The notes below the pieces were generated by a model that did not search any database, was not told the origin of the DNA, and saw nothing but the letters and a program-made list of their open reading frames with translations. DNA of 64,000 nucleotides from Acetonema longum DSM 6540 (GTDB taxonomy: Bacteria > Bacillota > Negativicutes > Sporomusales > Acetonemataceae). A program made the position numbers and the translations under genes. Within the stretch, counting starts at the first letter, position 1. The number at the start of each line of letters is the position of its first letter. Where the stretch lies: the NCBI RefSeq assembly GCF_000219125.1, contig NZ_AFGF01000017.1, positions 1 to 64,000 of the forward strand. The letters run 5' to 3'. Positions 52,868 through 62,492 of this stretch are shown here, piece by piece.

Positions 52868-53545
52868 ATGGAATTGGAATTGAAACCGGTTCGCACGCGA
52901 ATCGTAACTCCTAAAGATAATATAGTAGACATCATCGAACGGTATGCCAAACAGGATATCGGCCCCGATGACGTGGTGTCGGTGGCGGAAAGCGTTGTGG
53001 CCATCAGCCAGGGCCGGATATTGCGGCCGGAAGACATGCAGCCCCGCTTTTCCGCCCGCGTACTTTGCCGCTTTGTACCGCAAAAAGGCAGCTTATCCAG
53101 TGCGTATGGCATGGAAGCGGCCATGCTGGCTGAAGGGGAGTGGCGCCTGATCGCCGCCATGCTGCAAGGCATGGTGGCGAAAATCGGCGGCAAGAACGGC
53201 GTATTTTATGAAAAGGCCGGCAAACAGGCGGCCTTGATCGATGATGTGACCGGCACGATGCCTCCTTTTGACAAGCATCTGGTCTACGGTCCTCAGGACC
53301 CTTGCAGCGTGGCCGAAGAAATCAAAAAACGTCTGGGCTGCTACGGGGCGGCGGTAGCTGACGTAAACGACCTGAAGCGGGCGGCGGTATTAGGTGTTAC
53401 TGTCGGCCTGGACCCTCAGCGGCTGGCTCAGATCCTGATCGATAATCCCTTTGGCAATGCTTCTCAGCAAACGCCGATCGTCATTATAAAAAATTATGCC
53501 CAGGCTGAGGCTAAAGCCTATGGCGTCCCTTCTGTTTCCGTTTAA
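52868..53545 (+). CDS. CofE-like (F420-0:gamma-glutamyl ligase family) protein
   Basis: 225 residues. Family features: PVRTRIVTPKDNIVDIIERY, DDVVSVAESVVAISQGR, AALIDDVTGTMPPFDKHLVYGP, PCSVAEEIKKRLGCYGAAVADVND and NPFGNASQQTPIVII. CofE adds glutamates to coenzyme F420-0, but F420 is not expected in this kind of Firmicute, so the protein probably ligates an amino acid to something else. GAGG-poor start (AATAATATG). Confidence 0.8.
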   Translation: MELELKPVRTRIVTPKDNIVDIIERYAKQDIGPDDVVSVAESVVAISQGRILRPEDMQPRFSARVLCRFVPQKGSLSSAYGMEAAMLAEGEWRLIAAMLQGMVAKIGGKNGVFYEKAGKQAALIDDVTGTMPPFDKHLVYGPQDPCSVAEEIKKRLGCYGAAVADVNDLKRAAVLGVTVGLDPQRLAQILIDNPFGNASQQTPIVIIKNYAQAEAKAYGVPSVSV

Positions 53546-53578
53546 CGGTAAGCGTATACTTTGACTGAAAGAGACGAT

Positions 53579-53609
53579 AGAGGATAGACTATACCTATCC
53601 TCTTTATTT
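53579..53609 (+). terminator. rho-independent terminator
   Basis: AGAGGATAG / CTATCCTCT stem, 7-nt loop, then TTATTTC. Confidence 0.8.
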
Positions 53610-53650
53610 CTTTGCCGGGAGTCTTGGAAAAATGTTAGGGGGAATTGTTG

Positions 53651-54391
53651 TTGAATAGAATCGATGGCAGACAGCCGGACCAGCTGCGCAATATCCGCAT
53701 TAGCCGCAACTATTTGAAATACCCGGAAGGCTCTGTCCTGGTGGAATATGGCGATACCAAAGTGATTTGCGCGGCGACTCTGGAAGAAAAAGTGCCGCCT
53801 TTTTTAAAAGGCGGCGGGGAAGGCTGGATCACCGCCGAATATTCTCTGCTGCCCCGCTCCACCCAAGTGCGCAATGTGCGGGAAGCGGCCAAAGGCAAGC
53901 AATCCGGCCGGACCCAGGAAATTCAGCGGCTGATCGGACGCTCCCTGCGGGGAGTCCTGGACATGAAGGCTCTGGGGGAGAAAACCGTCTGGGTAGACTG
54001 CGACGTGATTCAGGCCGATGGCGGGACCAGAACGGCGTCGATTACCGGTGCTTTTATTGCGGTGGTGGATGCCCTGGCTAAAATTCATACACCTGGAACG
54101 CCCTTTCCTATCAAGGACTTTATTGCGGCTGTCAGCGTAGGCATTATTGACGGCGCCGCCTATTTGGATTTATGCTATGAAGAAGATTCCCGGGCCGGGG
54201 TAGATATGAATCTGGTGATGACCGGCGCCGGACAGTTTATTGAAGTGCAGGGAACCGGTGAGAAAACTTCTTTCAGCCATGCCCAGTTCTCGGAGATGCT
54301 GGCTCTGGGAGAGGCCGGTATCCGGCAGCTGATTGACTACCAAAAAGATGTTCTGGGGACTCTATCCTGGAAAGTGGGGAGAGTGGATTGA
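53651..54391 (+). CDS. rph: ribonuclease PH
   Basis: 246 residues. [128 protein letters not shown]: a full RNase PH. Trims the 3' ends of tRNA precursors with phosphate. The start is ambiguous: three TTG codons in a row (53645, 53648, 53651); 53651 is best spaced from GGGGG. Followed at once by the XTP/dITP diphosphatase gene. Confidence 0.95.
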   Translation: MNRIDGRQPDQLRNIRISRNYLKYPEGSVLVEYGDTKVICAATLEEKVPPFLKGGGEGWITAEYSLLPRSTQVRNVREAAKGKQSGRTQEIQRLIGRSLRGVLDMKALGEKTVWVDCDVIQADGGTRTASITGAFIAVVDALAKIHTPGTPFPIKDFIAAVSVGIIDGAAYLDLCYEEDSRAGVDMNLVMTGAGQFIEVQGTGEKTSFSHAQFSEMLALGEAGIRQLIDYQKDVLGTLSWKVGRVD

Positions 54392-54394
54392 CAA

Positions 54395-54991
54395 GTGACT
54401 AAGCTTATTGTCGCCAGCAAAAATCGCGGCAAAATCGCGGAAATTGCGGCTAAGCTTGCCGCTTCGCCCTTTGCAGTCCTGTCGGTGCTGGACGTGGGCG
54501 ATATTCCTGAACCGGAGGAGACTGGCAGTACCTTTGCGGAAAATGCCGAACTGAAGGCCAGATACTATGCCGGACGGACCGGACTGCCCTGTCTGGCTGA
54601 CGATTCCGGCCTGGAGGTAGATGTTCTTGATAGCCAGCCGGGAGTCTATTCGGCCCGATTTGCCGGGGAGCATGCCACGGATGCGGCTAATAACGAGAAG
54701 CTTCTGGGGTTATTGGCCAACGTTCCTGCCCGCCAGCGTACGGCCAGATTTCGCTGCGCGCTGGCCTTTATCGACCCGGAGGGGACGCTGCTGACTGCCG
54801 ACGGGACCTGTGAAGGCATCATCCTGGGCCAGCCCCGGGGCAGTAACGGCTTTGGCTATGATCCACTGTTTTATATCCCTGCTTTGGGAAAAACCCTGGC
54901 TGAGATTGATCTGGCCGAGAAAAACCGGATCAGTCACCGGGCTCGGGCCCTTGGCCGGATGGCCGGCCAATTGCGGGAGTATCGGCCATGA
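54395..54991 (+). CDS. XTP/dITP diphosphatase (RdgB/HAM1)
   Basis: 198 residues from GTG 54395. LIVASKNRGKIAEI, EETGSTFAENAELKARYYA, LADDSGLEVDVL, GVYSARFAGEHA, GFGYDPLFYIP and ISHRARAL are the HAM1 motifs. Removes deaminated purine nucleoside triphosphates from the pool. rph-rdgB-yfcE is a common gene order in Firmicutes and here the genes are 3 bp apart and 4 bp overlapping. Confidence 0.94.
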   Translation: MTKLIVASKNRGKIAEIAAKLAASPFAVLSVLDVGDIPEPEETGSTFAENAELKARYYAGRTGLPCLADDSGLEVDVLDSQPGVYSARFAGEHATDAANNEKLLGLLANVPARQRTARFRCALAFIDPEGTLLTADGTCEGIILGQPRGSNGFGYDPLFYIPALGKTLAEIDLAEKNRISHRARALGRMAGQLREYRP

Positions 54992-55470
54992 AAATCGGTG
55001 TCATGAGTGATTCTCATGGCGACAAGGATGCCATCCGTCAGGCTGCGGCCAGAGCCGGTCAGGTCGATTTATGGCTGCATGCCGGCGATTACTGTCAGGA
55101 TGCCGTATTTTTGGGCAGAATTGCATCTGTTCCGGTTATCACCGTGGCCGGCAACTGCGACGGTTCTGCCCAGGTCAGACCGGACGAATTCATGAATGCT
55201 TTGGACAAAAAGATCTGGCTGACCCATGGCCATCGTTACAAGGTGAAACAAAACCAGGACGAATTGATCTGGTGGGCCGGGCAGTATGGGGTGGATATTG
55301 TTGTTTATGGACATACTCATGTGGCGGATATCCTCCGGCAGGATCAGGTGCTGGCATTCAATCCGGGCAGTGTGGCTTTTCCCAGAGTCGGCTCTCCCAG
55401 CTTCGGCCTCATTGAGATCGTTTTCGGTGATAAGGCTGAGGCGCAAATTGTATATTTAAAAGGGCGATAA
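54988..55470 (+). CDS. YfcE/MJ0936-type metallophosphoesterase
   Basis: 160 residues. MKIGVMSDSHGD, HAGDYCQD, VAGNCDG, WLTHGHRYKV and VYGHTHVAD supply the two-metal site of the small YfcE/MJ0936 phosphodiesterase family. Overlaps the preceding gene by 4 bp. Confidence 0.9.
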   Translation: MKIGVMSDSHGDKDAIRQAAARAGQVDLWLHAGDYCQDAVFLGRIASVPVITVAGNCDGSAQVRPDEFMNALDKKIWLTHGHRYKVKQNQDELIWWAGQYGVDIVVYGHTHVADILRQDQVLAFNPGSVAFPRVGSPSFGLIEIVFGDKAEAQIVYLKGR

Positions 55471-55476
55471 ATATAG

Positions 55477-55503
55477 AAAACACCCGGCTGAAGGGTGTTT
55501 TTG
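55477..55503 (+). terminator. rho-independent terminator
   Basis: AAAACACCC-GGCTGAA-GGGTGTTTTT, end of the rph operon. Confidence 0.88.
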
Positions 55504-55628
55504 TATTTCGCGGTGGCAGCAGCGTAATAATTTGTTACTTTATGTAATAAAATTTCGTAATATACACTCTTTTCAATAATTGGAATATGGTGTAAAATGT
55601 AGAATGCAAGGAAGGAGAGATAAGTGCC

Positions 55629-55820
55629 ATGATTGTTCAAATCGAAGAGCTGCGCAGCCAATTACATGCAATGATTCAAGAAAGAAGCTTGACGGATAGC
55701 GATGTTCTGGCTCTTAGCCAAGAACTGGACATAGCATTAAACCGATACTGGGAATTGGTTAATCGTCGCAGCCTGGTGCAAAATTTGGCGTATATCCGGG
55801 ATCACGCCGCTGCTGTTTAA
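55629..55820 (+). CDS. Spo0E-family aspartyl-phosphate phosphatase
   Basis: 63 residues: IEELRSQLHAMIQERSLTDSDVLALSQELDIALNRYWEL is the two-helix Spo0E fold with the signature SQELDxxLNxY. These proteins dephosphorylate Spo0A~P and delay sporulation. AGGAAGGAGA ribosome site. Evidence that the host makes spores. Confidence 0.88.
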   Translation: MIVQIEELRSQLHAMIQERSLTDSDVLALSQELDIALNRYWELVNRRSLVQNLAYIRDHAAAV

Positions 55821-55910
55821 TTCAATTTCTTACAATTTGGGACTAAAGTCCTCGGGGTTTTTATTCGATATCATAAGTAAGAAAGCAAATCAGTTGAAAG
55901 GGGTGCTATT

Positions 55911-56123
55911 ATGGAATCAAGAGATTGGGCGATTCGTCAGGTCAGTCTAAAGGAACTGTCGGCTAGGCGGGTCGATGCCGCCCACAGCCTTTATGCCGTA
56001 GGCAGAATTCAAAACAGAAAACAGGATGCATCCCGCGATTCCAGCCGCAAAAAACCAGCCCTTGATTTTAAAAAGATATATGCCTGCAAGATCAATAAGA
56101 ACGGCGTAGACTGCAGGATCTGA
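55911..56123 (+). CDS. small basic protein, unknown
   Basis: 70 residues, ATG with AAAGGGGTG 6 bp upstream and a terminator 5 bp after the stop, so probably a real gene. Charged, no TM, no recognised motif. Confidence 0.5.
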   Translation: MESRDWAIRQVSLKELSARRVDAAHSLYAVGRIQNRKQDASRDSSRKKPALDFKKIYACKINKNGVDCRI

Positions 56124-56128
56124 AAACA

Positions 56129-56171
56129 AGGAAGGCAACCGTAAAACAATACGGCTGCCTTCCTGATTTTT
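56129..56171 (+). terminator. rho-independent terminator
   Basis: AGGAAGGCAACCGTA / TACGGCTGCCTTCCT, followed by GATTTTT. Confidence 0.82.
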
Positions 56172-56219
56172 AGGGTTAGCTATAAACTTTTTGAAAACCC
56201 GTCTGCAGCCGCGAATCCA

Positions 56220-56241
56220 GGACCCTTTTCAACGGTCCCCG
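56220..56241. repeat. REP-like unit after lexA
   Basis: Minus strand CGGGGACCGTTGAAAAGGGTCC begins right after the lexA stop codon; GGACC/GGTCC can pair. Confidence 0.5.
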
Positions 56242-56859
56242 TTAGATTTGGCGGAACAGGCCGACCACCCTGCCAATGATCTCTACATGTTCGGGGTAAA
56301 GCGGCGCCATGGCGTCATTTTCCGGCTGCAGGCGAATTCGGCTGGCTTCCTTGAAGAACCGCTTGACCGTTGCCTCCTCGCCGTCGATCAGCGCCACTAC
56401 AATATCGCCATTTTCCGCCGAATGGGTTTCCTGCACCAAAATATAATCCCCGTTGAAAATTCCGGCATTGATCATGCTGTCGCCGGACACGGTGAGCATA
56501 AACACATTGTCATTGCGCCCGATCAATTCCGCCGGCAGAGGATAGGTTTCTTCGATATTTTCCACCGCCAAAACAGGCTGCCCGGCTGTGACTCTGCCCA
56601 CTACAGGAACGGGTACCATGTCTTTCTGCCGCCAGGGCGTTTCATCCAGCATGTCAATGGCTCTGGGTTTGGTGGGGTCCCGCCGTATGTACCCCTGAGC
56701 TTCCAATTTTTCTAAATAAGCGTGCACAGTAGAACTGGAACTTAAACCTACAGCCTTGCCGATTTCTCTTACGGAAGGCGGGTAGCCTTTGGCGCGTAAA
56801 TTTTCCTTGATATAGGCTAATATTTGCTCTTGTTTGTCGGTCAATGCCTGGGAAGTCAT
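56242..56859 (-). CDS. lexA: SOS repressor LexA
   Basis: 205 residues. N-terminal winged HTH (about 1-70: [63 protein letters not shown]), autocleavage Ala-Gly in [10 protein letters not shown], catalytic Ser in [11 protein letters not shown] and Lys in EATVKRFF. Divergent from the YneA-like gene, with LexA boxes in between at 56943 and 56973, the classic Bacillus-type layout. Confidence 0.97.
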   Translation of the reverse strand: MTSQALTDKQEQILAYIKENLRAKGYPPSVREIGKAVGLSSSSTVHAYLEKLEAQGYIRRDPTKPRAIDMLDETPWRQKDMVPVPVVGRVTAGQPVLAVENIEETYPLPAELIGRNDNVFMLTVSGDSMINAGIFNGDYILVQETHSAENGDIVVALIDGEEATVKRFFKEASRIRLQPENDAMAPLYPEHVEIIGRVVGLFRQI

Positions 56860-56942
56860 AGTATCACCTCAACCTTATCATACCATGTCTGCGAGATTAA
56901 GGCAAACACAAGTTCGAAAAAAATCCACCTCCTTCTTGACCT

Positions 56943-56984
56943 GAACAAACGTTCTGTGCTATAGTAATTGCAGAACATTTGTTT
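56943..56984. promoter_or_regulatory. LexA boxes in the yneA promoter
   Basis: GAACAAACGTTC (56943-56954), a perfect GAAC-N4-GTTC, lies in the 17-bp spacer between TTGACC (56936-56941) and CTATAG (56959-56964). A second, GAACATTTGTTT (56973-56984), has one mismatch and lies near the transcription start. Confidence 0.85.
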
Positions 56985-56999
56985 GAGGAAGTGAATAAT

Positions 57000-57260
57000 A
57001 TGCGTATTATCTTAGGACTCATTCTGCTACTGTTTGCCCTTAGCGTGGTATATGCCGCTCCGTCAGAGCCCGCATCAGAATCTTACGTTATCGTCCGGGT
57101 TTACTCCGGTGATACGGTATGGGATATTGCCGGCAGACAGGCCGGTGACAAAGAGGATATCAGGGATATCATATGGCAGATCCGGGAGATGAACCACCTG
57201 GATAAAAACGCTTTTCTCCAGCCGGGACAGATGTTGAGAGTTCCCCGTAAAAAACTCTAA
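57000..57260 (+). CDS. YneA-like SOS cell-division inhibitor (LysM)
   Basis: 86 residues from ATG 57000 (GAGGAAGTG). N-terminal TM/signal segment (about 3-18) then a LysM domain (about 32-83: VIVRVYSGDTVWDIAGRQ ... NHLDKNAFLQPGQMLRVP). Position next to lexA and two LexA boxes point to the damage-induced division inhibitor YneA, which acts outside the membrane at the septum. Confidence 0.85.
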   Translation: MRIILGLILLLFALSVVYAAPSEPASESYVIVRVYSGDTVWDIAGRQAGDKEDIRDIIWQIREMNHLDKNAFLQPGQMLRVPRKKL

Positions 57261-57265
57261 AAGAC

Positions 57266-57291
57266 GCTGGCCCGTCCCTTTCAACGATTCC
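57266..57291. repeat. REP-like unit at gene 3' end
   Basis: Minus strand GGGAATCGTTGAAAGGGAC overlaps the stop of the TSCPD-domain gene (Gly-Asn-Arg-stop). Confidence 0.4.
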
Positions 57292-57526
57292 CTAAGTTCT
57301 CAAGGGCGATGGCTAACTGATCCGCACAGGACGTAGGGCGATTGCCGCAGCGGTTGCCTTTACATTTATTAATGACTTGCTCTACCGGCATTCCTTCGAC
57401 CAATTTGCTGATCGCCGTCAGATTGCCGGGACAGCCGCCAATAAAGTTCAATTTTTTGATGATGCCGTTTTCTACTTCGATTTGAATTTGCGAGGAACAT
57501 ACACCTTGTGTTTTAAATGTAATCAT
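57281..57526 (-). CDS. TSCPD-domain (TIGR03905-like) protein
   Basis: 81 residues. TQGVCSSQIQIEVENGIIKKLNFIGGCPGNLTAISKLVEGM ... KCKGNRCGNRPTSCADQLAIAL: the four-cysteine TSCPD family, related to the C-terminal domain of some ribonucleotide reductases; probably metal-binding. Good AGGAGTC site. Function unknown. Confidence 0.82.
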   Translation of the reverse strand: MITFKTQGVCSSQIQIEVENGIIKKLNFIGGCPGNLTAISKLVEGMPVEQVINKCKGNRCGNRPTSCADQLAIALENLGNR

Positions 57527-57740
57527 GAAGAGGACTCCTTCCTAACTCATTGCAGGTAGTTTCTTATGTAATTTCTTTGTGGAAGCCCTGCATCCCTTCT
57601 GTTCATTCCGATTCGGTTTCGTAATCATTTATAATATGGGAAAGGAGCCCGGCGACTTATTAAAAAAACGAACATTTTAAACAAATACTTCGGAAAAGTT
57701 CATTTTTTCATTGACACTATTCACCAGATACTGCTAGAAT
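57527..57740 (+). promoter_or_regulatory. pur operon promoter with PurBox-like sites
   Basis: TTGACA (57711-57716), 18 bp, TAGAAT (57735-57740). Just upstream are AAAAACGAACATTT (57664-57677) and, inverted, AAAAATGAACTTTT (57707-57694), 16 bp apart: the spacing and sequence (AWWWCCGAACWWT) of Bacillus PurR boxes. The remainder of 57527-57663 shows nothing. Confidence 0.65.
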
Positions 57741-57774
57741 AGATTTGTACAGAATATGGCCAAAAGCTAGGACA

Positions 57775-57985
57775 GGTAATGATAAATTACCTGCTTACAG
57801 TGAAAGTGCGTCTAGGGTTCCGCATGACCGGCGTTGTTCATGCTTATGCCAGCCATGGTCTGTGACCAAGCGTCGCAAGCGCGCCTGCCGGGCAGGCGTC
57901 ACACCGGAGGGATAAAAGCCCTGTCGGGGAGGTTTCGCTATTGTTGTAGTGGAATTTCTCAGCCGGGGTTTTATTTTTTCTGACG
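57775..57985 (+). promoter_or_regulatory. ykkC-class riboswitch (probably PRPP) with terminator
   Basis: CTAGGGTTCCG at 57813-57823 and ACACCGGAGGGATAAAAGCCC at about 57901-57921 are the two conserved stretches of the ykkC aptamer class. In this class guanidine-I, ppGpp and PRPP subtypes look alike; the purE operon directly downstream favours PRPP. The 3' part (GGGGAGG...CTCAGCCGGGGTTTTATTTTTT, to about 57981) gives a terminator as the expression platform. Expected to raise pur expression when PRPP is plentiful. Confidence 0.8.
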
Positions 57986-58051
57986 CTCATAGATGGACAT
58001 ATCCGGGAAAGCCTAGTAGATGAAACACGACAATGTGGAAGGATGGATGAA

Positions 58052-58534
58052 ATGAAAGTTGCAATTATTATGGGCAGCGATTCCGATTTGCCGATAATGC
58101 AGCCGGCGATCGCCACGCTGGACGAATTTGGTCTAGAACGGGAAGTAGTGATTGCTTCGGCCCACCGGACTCCGGACAAGGTGCATGAATTTGCCTCCGG
58201 CGCCAGAGAGCGGGGGATCAAGGTCATTATCGCCGCTGCCGGGGCTGCCGCGCACCTGCCGGGGGTCGTTGCCGCTTACACCACATTGCCGGTGATCGGA
58301 ATCCCCATCAACAGCACCTCTCTGGGAGGATTGGATGCGCTCTTAAGCATCGTTCAGATGCCGGCGGGCATTCCGGTGGCTGCCATGGCCATAAACGGCG
58401 CTAAGAATGCGGCCTTGCTGGCCATTGAAATCCTGGCGGCCGCTGACGCCGGGCTCACAGAAAAATTGGCTCTTCATCGCCGGAAGATGGAAGAGGAAGT
58501 GGCCCAAAAAGCGGTCATTGTGGCAAATATATAA
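58052..58534 (+). CDS. purE: N5-carboxyaminoimidazole ribonucleotide mutase
   Basis: 160 residues from ATG 58052 (an in-frame ATG at 58043 is less well spaced). [72 protein letters not shown] are class I PurE motifs, including the carboxylate-shuttle His in SAHRTP. Step 6 of purine synthesis. No purK in the window. Confidence 0.96.
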   Translation: MKVAIIMGSDSDLPIMQPAIATLDEFGLEREVVIASAHRTPDKVHEFASGARERGIKVIIAAAGAAAHLPGVVAAYTTLPVIGIPINSTSLGGLDALLSIVQMPAGIPVAAMAINGAKNAALLAIEILAAADAGLTEKLALHRRKMEEEVAQKAVIVANI

Positions 58535-58574
58535 AAAAACCACTGCAATATTTTAAAAAATTGGAGGCAGCGTA

Positions 58575-59297
58575 ATGGAGAATCAAAAGCAAAAACAACC
58601 GATTTATGAAGGCAAGGCTAAACAGGTTTATACCACGGAAAACCCCAATGAACTGTTGGTGTACTACAAAGATGACGCCACAGCCTTTAACGGGGTCAAA
58701 CGCGGCACCATCATGAATAAAGGGGTCCTGAACAACAAAATATCGTCATTTTTCTTTGAATTATTAACCCGGAAGGGCATTCCCAATCATTTTGTCCATC
58801 GGGTAAGCGACCGGGAAATGCGGGTAAAGGCATTGAAAATCATTCAGGTGGAAGTGGTGGTCCGCAATATTGCCGCTGGCAGCCTGGCCAAGAGAATCGG
58901 TTGGGAAGAAGGTCGCAAACTGCCGACTACGGTTCTGGAAATGTACTATAAAAATGACGAGCTCAACGATCCCCTGATCAACGATTACCACATCAAAGCC
59001 ATGGGATTGGCCAGCGAGGACGAGATTACCCGGATGTCGGAATATGCCCTGAAGATTAATCAGATCCTGACCGGATATCTCAAAGAGAAAAATCTGGAGC
59101 TCATTGATTTTAAACTGGAGTTTGGCCTTCATAACGGCCAGGTCCTGCTGGGAGACGAGATTTCGCCGGATACTTGCCGTTTCTGGGATTCAGTTACGAA
59201 AGAAAAACTGGACAAAGACCGCTTCCGCCGCGATCTGGGCAATGTGGAAGAAGCATATTACGAAATTTTGTACCGCCTCACCGGAGAAAAAGCGTAA
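58575..59297 (+). CDS. purC: SAICAR synthetase
   Basis: 240 residues. [62 protein letters not shown] and [13 protein letters not shown] are the PurC motifs for ATP, aspartate and CAIR. GGAGGCAG site. 40 bp after purE. Confidence 0.97.
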   Translation: MENQKQKQPIYEGKAKQVYTTENPNELLVYYKDDATAFNGVKRGTIMNKGVLNNKISSFFFELLTRKGIPNHFVHRVSDREMRVKALKIIQVEVVVRNIAAGSLAKRIGWEEGRKLPTTVLEMYYKNDELNDPLINDYHIKAMGLASEDEITRMSEYALKINQILTGYLKEKNLELIDFKLEFGLHNGQVLLGDEISPDTCRFWDSVTKEKLDKDRFRRDLGNVEEAYYEILYRLTGEKA

Positions 59298-59334
59298 AGT
59301 TTCGGAAAAAAACTTGGGTAAGGGAGTACAGGCA

Positions 59335-60816
59335 GTGCACTATTGTGAAACAAGCGACAAACTGCATGAAGAATGTGGCGTCTTCGGTATATTCTCCCGG
59401 GATGACCATGATAATGTAGCGTTAAATACCTATTGGGGGCTGTTCGCCTTGCAGCATCGCGGTCAGGAAAGCGCGGGCATCGCCGTGACCGATGGGACTG
59501 TCATGGATATCCAGCGCGGCATGGGGCTGGTCAATGAAGTGTTCCGACATGGTGTGCCCGGCATGCCGGCGCATATCGCGATAGGGCATGTTCGCTATTC
59601 CACCACCGGCTCCAGCCTTTTGCGCAATACTCAGCCTCTGCTGGTCACTTATTCCGGGGGTCATATCAGTCTGTCCCACAACGGCAATTTGACCAATGCC
59701 CGGGAGCTGAGAATCGAACTGGAGCAGCAGGGAAGCGTATTTCAAACCTCAATCGACAGTGAGGTCATCGTCAATCTGATTTCCCGATCCAACAAGGCTA
59801 CGGTGGAAGAAAGAATCATGGAGAGTCTTTCACGGGTAAAAGGGGCATACTGTCTGACGGTCATGACCGAGGATAAACTGATCGGAGTAAGAGATCCCCA
59901 GGGATTTCGTCCTCTGTGCATCGGCAGGCTTCATGACGGTTGGGTGCTTGCCTCTGAATCCTGCGCCTTGGATACTATCGGGGCGGAATTGATTCGGGAT
60001 GTGGAACCGGGAGAAATGGTCGTCATTGACGATACGGGACTGCATTCCCTGTCTCTGGCACCCAGTGATCGCCGCAAGGCCCTTTGTGTTTTCGAGTATA
60101 TCTATTTTGCCCGCCCTGACAGTGTGATTGACCGGCAGAGCGTACATCAGGCAAGATTTTCTATGGGTCGGCAGTTGGCTAAAGAAAGCGGCTTTAAGGC
60201 TGACATCGTCATATCCGTACCGGATTCCGGCACAACGGCGGCACTGGGTTTCAGCTGCGAATCCGGCATTCCGTTCGCCGAGGGTTTGCTGAAAAACCGC
60301 TACATTGGCCGGACCTTTATTCAGCCGGAGCAAAAAAAAAGGGACACGAGCGTGCGGCTGAAGCTGAATGCAGTCAGTTCGGTCGTCAAAGGCAAATCGG
60401 TGATTATGGTGGATGATTCGATTGTCCGGGGCACTACCAGCGGTAAGATTGTCCGGATGCTGAAAGAGGCCGGCGCGGTTAAAGTGCATATGTGCGTCAG
60501 TTCGCCGCCTATCGGATTCCCTTGTTTCTACGGCATTGATACGGCCGTGCGCAAAGAATTGATCGCTGCCTCCAAACAGGTGGAAGATATCCGGCAGTTT
60601 ATCGGCGCCGACTCCTTATATTATCTGTCGCTGGAAGGGTTGATGCGGGCCATGCCGGCTCTCAGGCCGGATGCCATGTGTTATGCCTGTTTCAATTCCG
60701 ACTATCCCTGTGCGACGCCCTCCGGAGCTGAGACTGGCGGGGCTGAGAATGAAGATAATAAATACGTATTTGAAGCAAATTACCGGACCGGAGGTGCAGG
60801 TTATGGCGGAGAATAA
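59335..60816 (+). CDS. purF: amidophosphoribosyltransferase
   Basis: 493 residues from GTG 59335; the frame is open back into purC but only here is there a ribosome site (AAGGGAG). Propeptide [13 protein letters not shown] precedes the nucleophile Cys14 (CGVFGIF), as in the Bacillus-type enzyme. Glutaminase domain ([18 protein letters not shown]), then the PRTase domain with [13 protein letters not shown]. Cysteines in [16 protein letters not shown] and CYACF fit the Fe-S cluster of the B. subtilis class. Commits PRPP to purines. The last 14 bp overlap purM. Confidence 0.96.
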   Translation: MHYCETSDKLHEECGVFGIFSRDDHDNVALNTYWGLFALQHRGQESAGIAVTDGTVMDIQRGMGLVNEVFRHGVPGMPAHIAIGHVRYSTTGSSLLRNTQPLLVTYSGGHISLSHNGNLTNARELRIELEQQGSVFQTSIDSEVIVNLISRSNKATVEERIMESLSRVKGAYCLTVMTEDKLIGVRDPQGFRPLCIGRLHDGWVLASESCALDTIGAELIRDVEPGEMVVIDDTGLHSLSLAPSDRRKALCVFEYIYFARPDSVIDRQSVHQARFSMGRQLAKESGFKADIVISVPDSGTTAALGFSCESGIPFAEGLLKNRYIGRTFIQPEQKKRDTSVRLKLNAVSSVVKGKSVIMVDDSIVRGTTSGKIVRMLKEAGAVKVHMCVSSPPIGFPCFYGIDTAVRKELIAASKQVEDIRQFIGADSLYYLSLEGLMRAMPALRPDAMCYACFNSDYPCATPSGAETGGAENEDNKYVFEANYRTGGAGYGGE

Positions 60817-61870
60817 TTCGAAACAAGGACTGACGTATGCCCAAGCCGGCGTAAATATCGATGCCGGCAACAAGGCGGTCGAGTTGATGAAACAGCATGT
60901 GCGGGCTACTTACCGGCCGGAAGTTATCGGCGACATTGGCGGTTTTGGCGGCATGTTCGCTTTGAACTGGAAAAATTATCAGCGGCCGGTCCTGGTCAGC
61001 GGCACCGACGGTGTGGGCACCAAACTGTATCTGGCCTTTATGCTGGATCGGCATGACACCATCGGCCAGGATGCTGTGGCTATGTGCGTGAATGATATTT
61101 TGGTCCAGGGGGCCGAGCCGTTATTTTTTCTGGATTATCTGGCAGTGGGAACCTTGCAGCCTGAGAAGGTGGCAGCCATTGTCAGCGGCGTGGCCAGAGC
61201 CTGCCGGGAGTCCGGCTGCGCCCTGATCGGCGGGGAAACAGCTGAAATGGCAGGTTTTTATCCTGACGGCGAATATGACATTGCCGGCTTTGCCGTGGGG
61301 GTGGTGGACCAGCCGAAAATTATCACCGGCGACAGAATCCGGACGGGAGACGTTCTGGTGGGCCTGCCCTCCAGTGGGCTTCATTCCAATGGGTTTTCCC
61401 TGGCCCGTAAGATATGCTTTGAACGGCAGGGGAAAAAACCTGCCGACATCATACCCGAACTGGGCCGTTCTCTGGGGGAAGAACTGCTGACCCCCACCCG
61501 CCTGTACCCGAAAGTGATATTACCCCTTTTGGGGAAATTCGACATCCGTGGTATGGTGCATATTACCGGCGGCGGCTTTTATGATAATATTCCCCGGGTC
61601 CTGCCCAAAGACTGCGGCGTGGAAATTGATGCCGCTGCCTGGCCTATGCCGGCGATCTTCTCGCTGCTGCAGAATTGGGGCGGTGTTGCCTGGCCGGAAA
61701 TGTACCGTACCTTTAACATGGGCATTGGCTACATGATCATCCTGCCGGCCCAGGAGGCCGACAACTTGCAGCAGGCTTTACGGCAGCAGGGCGAGGCCTC
61801 TTATGTCATCGGTACCGTTGTGGCGGGAGAACAGCAGGTCACCATACGGGGAGGAGTGTTTGATGCCTGA
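60803..61870 (+). CDS. purM: AIR synthetase (FGAM cyclo-ligase)
   Basis: 355 residues from ATG 60803 (GGAGGTGCAGGTT), inside the end of pur[102 protein letters not shown]: complete PurM. Confidence 0.97.
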   Translation: MAENNSKQGLTYAQAGVNIDAGNKAVELMKQHVRATYRPEVIGDIGGFGGMFALNWKNYQRPVLVSGTDGVGTKLYLAFMLDRHDTIGQDAVAMCVNDILVQGAEPLFFLDYLAVGTLQPEKVAAIVSGVARACRESGCALIGGETAEMAGFYPDGEYDIAGFAVGVVDQPKIITGDRIRTGDVLVGLPSSGLHSNGFSLARKICFERQGKKPADIIPELGRSLGEELLTPTRLYPKVILPLLGKFDIRGMVHITGGGFYDNIPRVLPKDCGVEIDAAAWPMPAIFSLLQNWGGVAWPEMYRTFNMGIGYMIILPAQEADNLQQALRQQGEASYVIGTVVAGEQQVTIRGGVFDA

Positions 61871-62492
61871 CAGAAAAGTGCTGGGCATTCTGGCTTCAGG
61901 CCGGGGCAGCAACCTGCAGTCGATTATGGATGCGATTCTGGCCGACAGACTCCAGGCCAAGATCGGGGTCGTGATCAGCGATAAGCCGGAGGCCAATGCC
62001 CTGCGGCGAGTGATCGGCATGGATATCCCGGCTGTGTGCATTGAACGGCGAAAATTTGCCTCCAAACAGGATTTTGAGCAGGCTCTGGCGGCCGAACTGA
62101 AACTGCATCGTGTGGACTTGGTGGTGCTGGCCGGATTTATGCGCCTTTTGGGATCGGAGTTTTTATCCCGGTTTGCCGGCAGGGTAATGAATATCCATCC
62201 GTCGCTGCTGCCTTCCTTTCCCGGTCTGGAAGCGCAACAACAGGCGATTGACTATGGTGTCAGAGTGTCTGGCTGTACTGTGCATTTTGTTGATCAAGGC
62301 GTGGATTCCGGTCCGATTATCCTGCAGGAAGCAGTGCCGGTTTTACCGGAGGATACGGCGGGAATCCTGGCTGAACGGATCCTGGCGGTGGAACATGTTC
62401 TGTACCCGCGGGCCATCCAGTTGTTTTGTCAGGGGCAGCTTAAACTGGCCGGACGGCGGGTTCTTCTGGAAGAAAGGGGCTCACACTTATGA
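61863..62492 (+). CDS. purN: GAR formyltransferase
   Basis: 209 residues, overlapping purM by 8 bp. [33 protein letters not shown], catalytic [12 protein letters not shown] and [16 protein letters not shown] identify the 10-formyl-THF-dependent enzyme. Confidence 0.97.
   Translation: MPDRKVLGILASGRGSNLQSIMDAILADRLQAKIGVVISDKPEANALRRVIGMDIPAVCIERRKFASKQDFEQALAAELKLHRVDLVVLAGFMRLLGSEFLSRFAGRVMNIHPSLLPSFPGLEAQQQAIDYGVRVSGCTVHFVDQGVDSGPIILQEAVPVLPEDTAGILAERILAVEHVLYPRAIQLFCQGQLKLAGRRVLLEERGSHL

Noticed and set aside
55947-56138. minus-strand 63-codon hydrophobic frame opposite 55911-56123
   Set aside because: TTG start without a ribosome site; the plus-strand frame has a strong one and a matching terminator.
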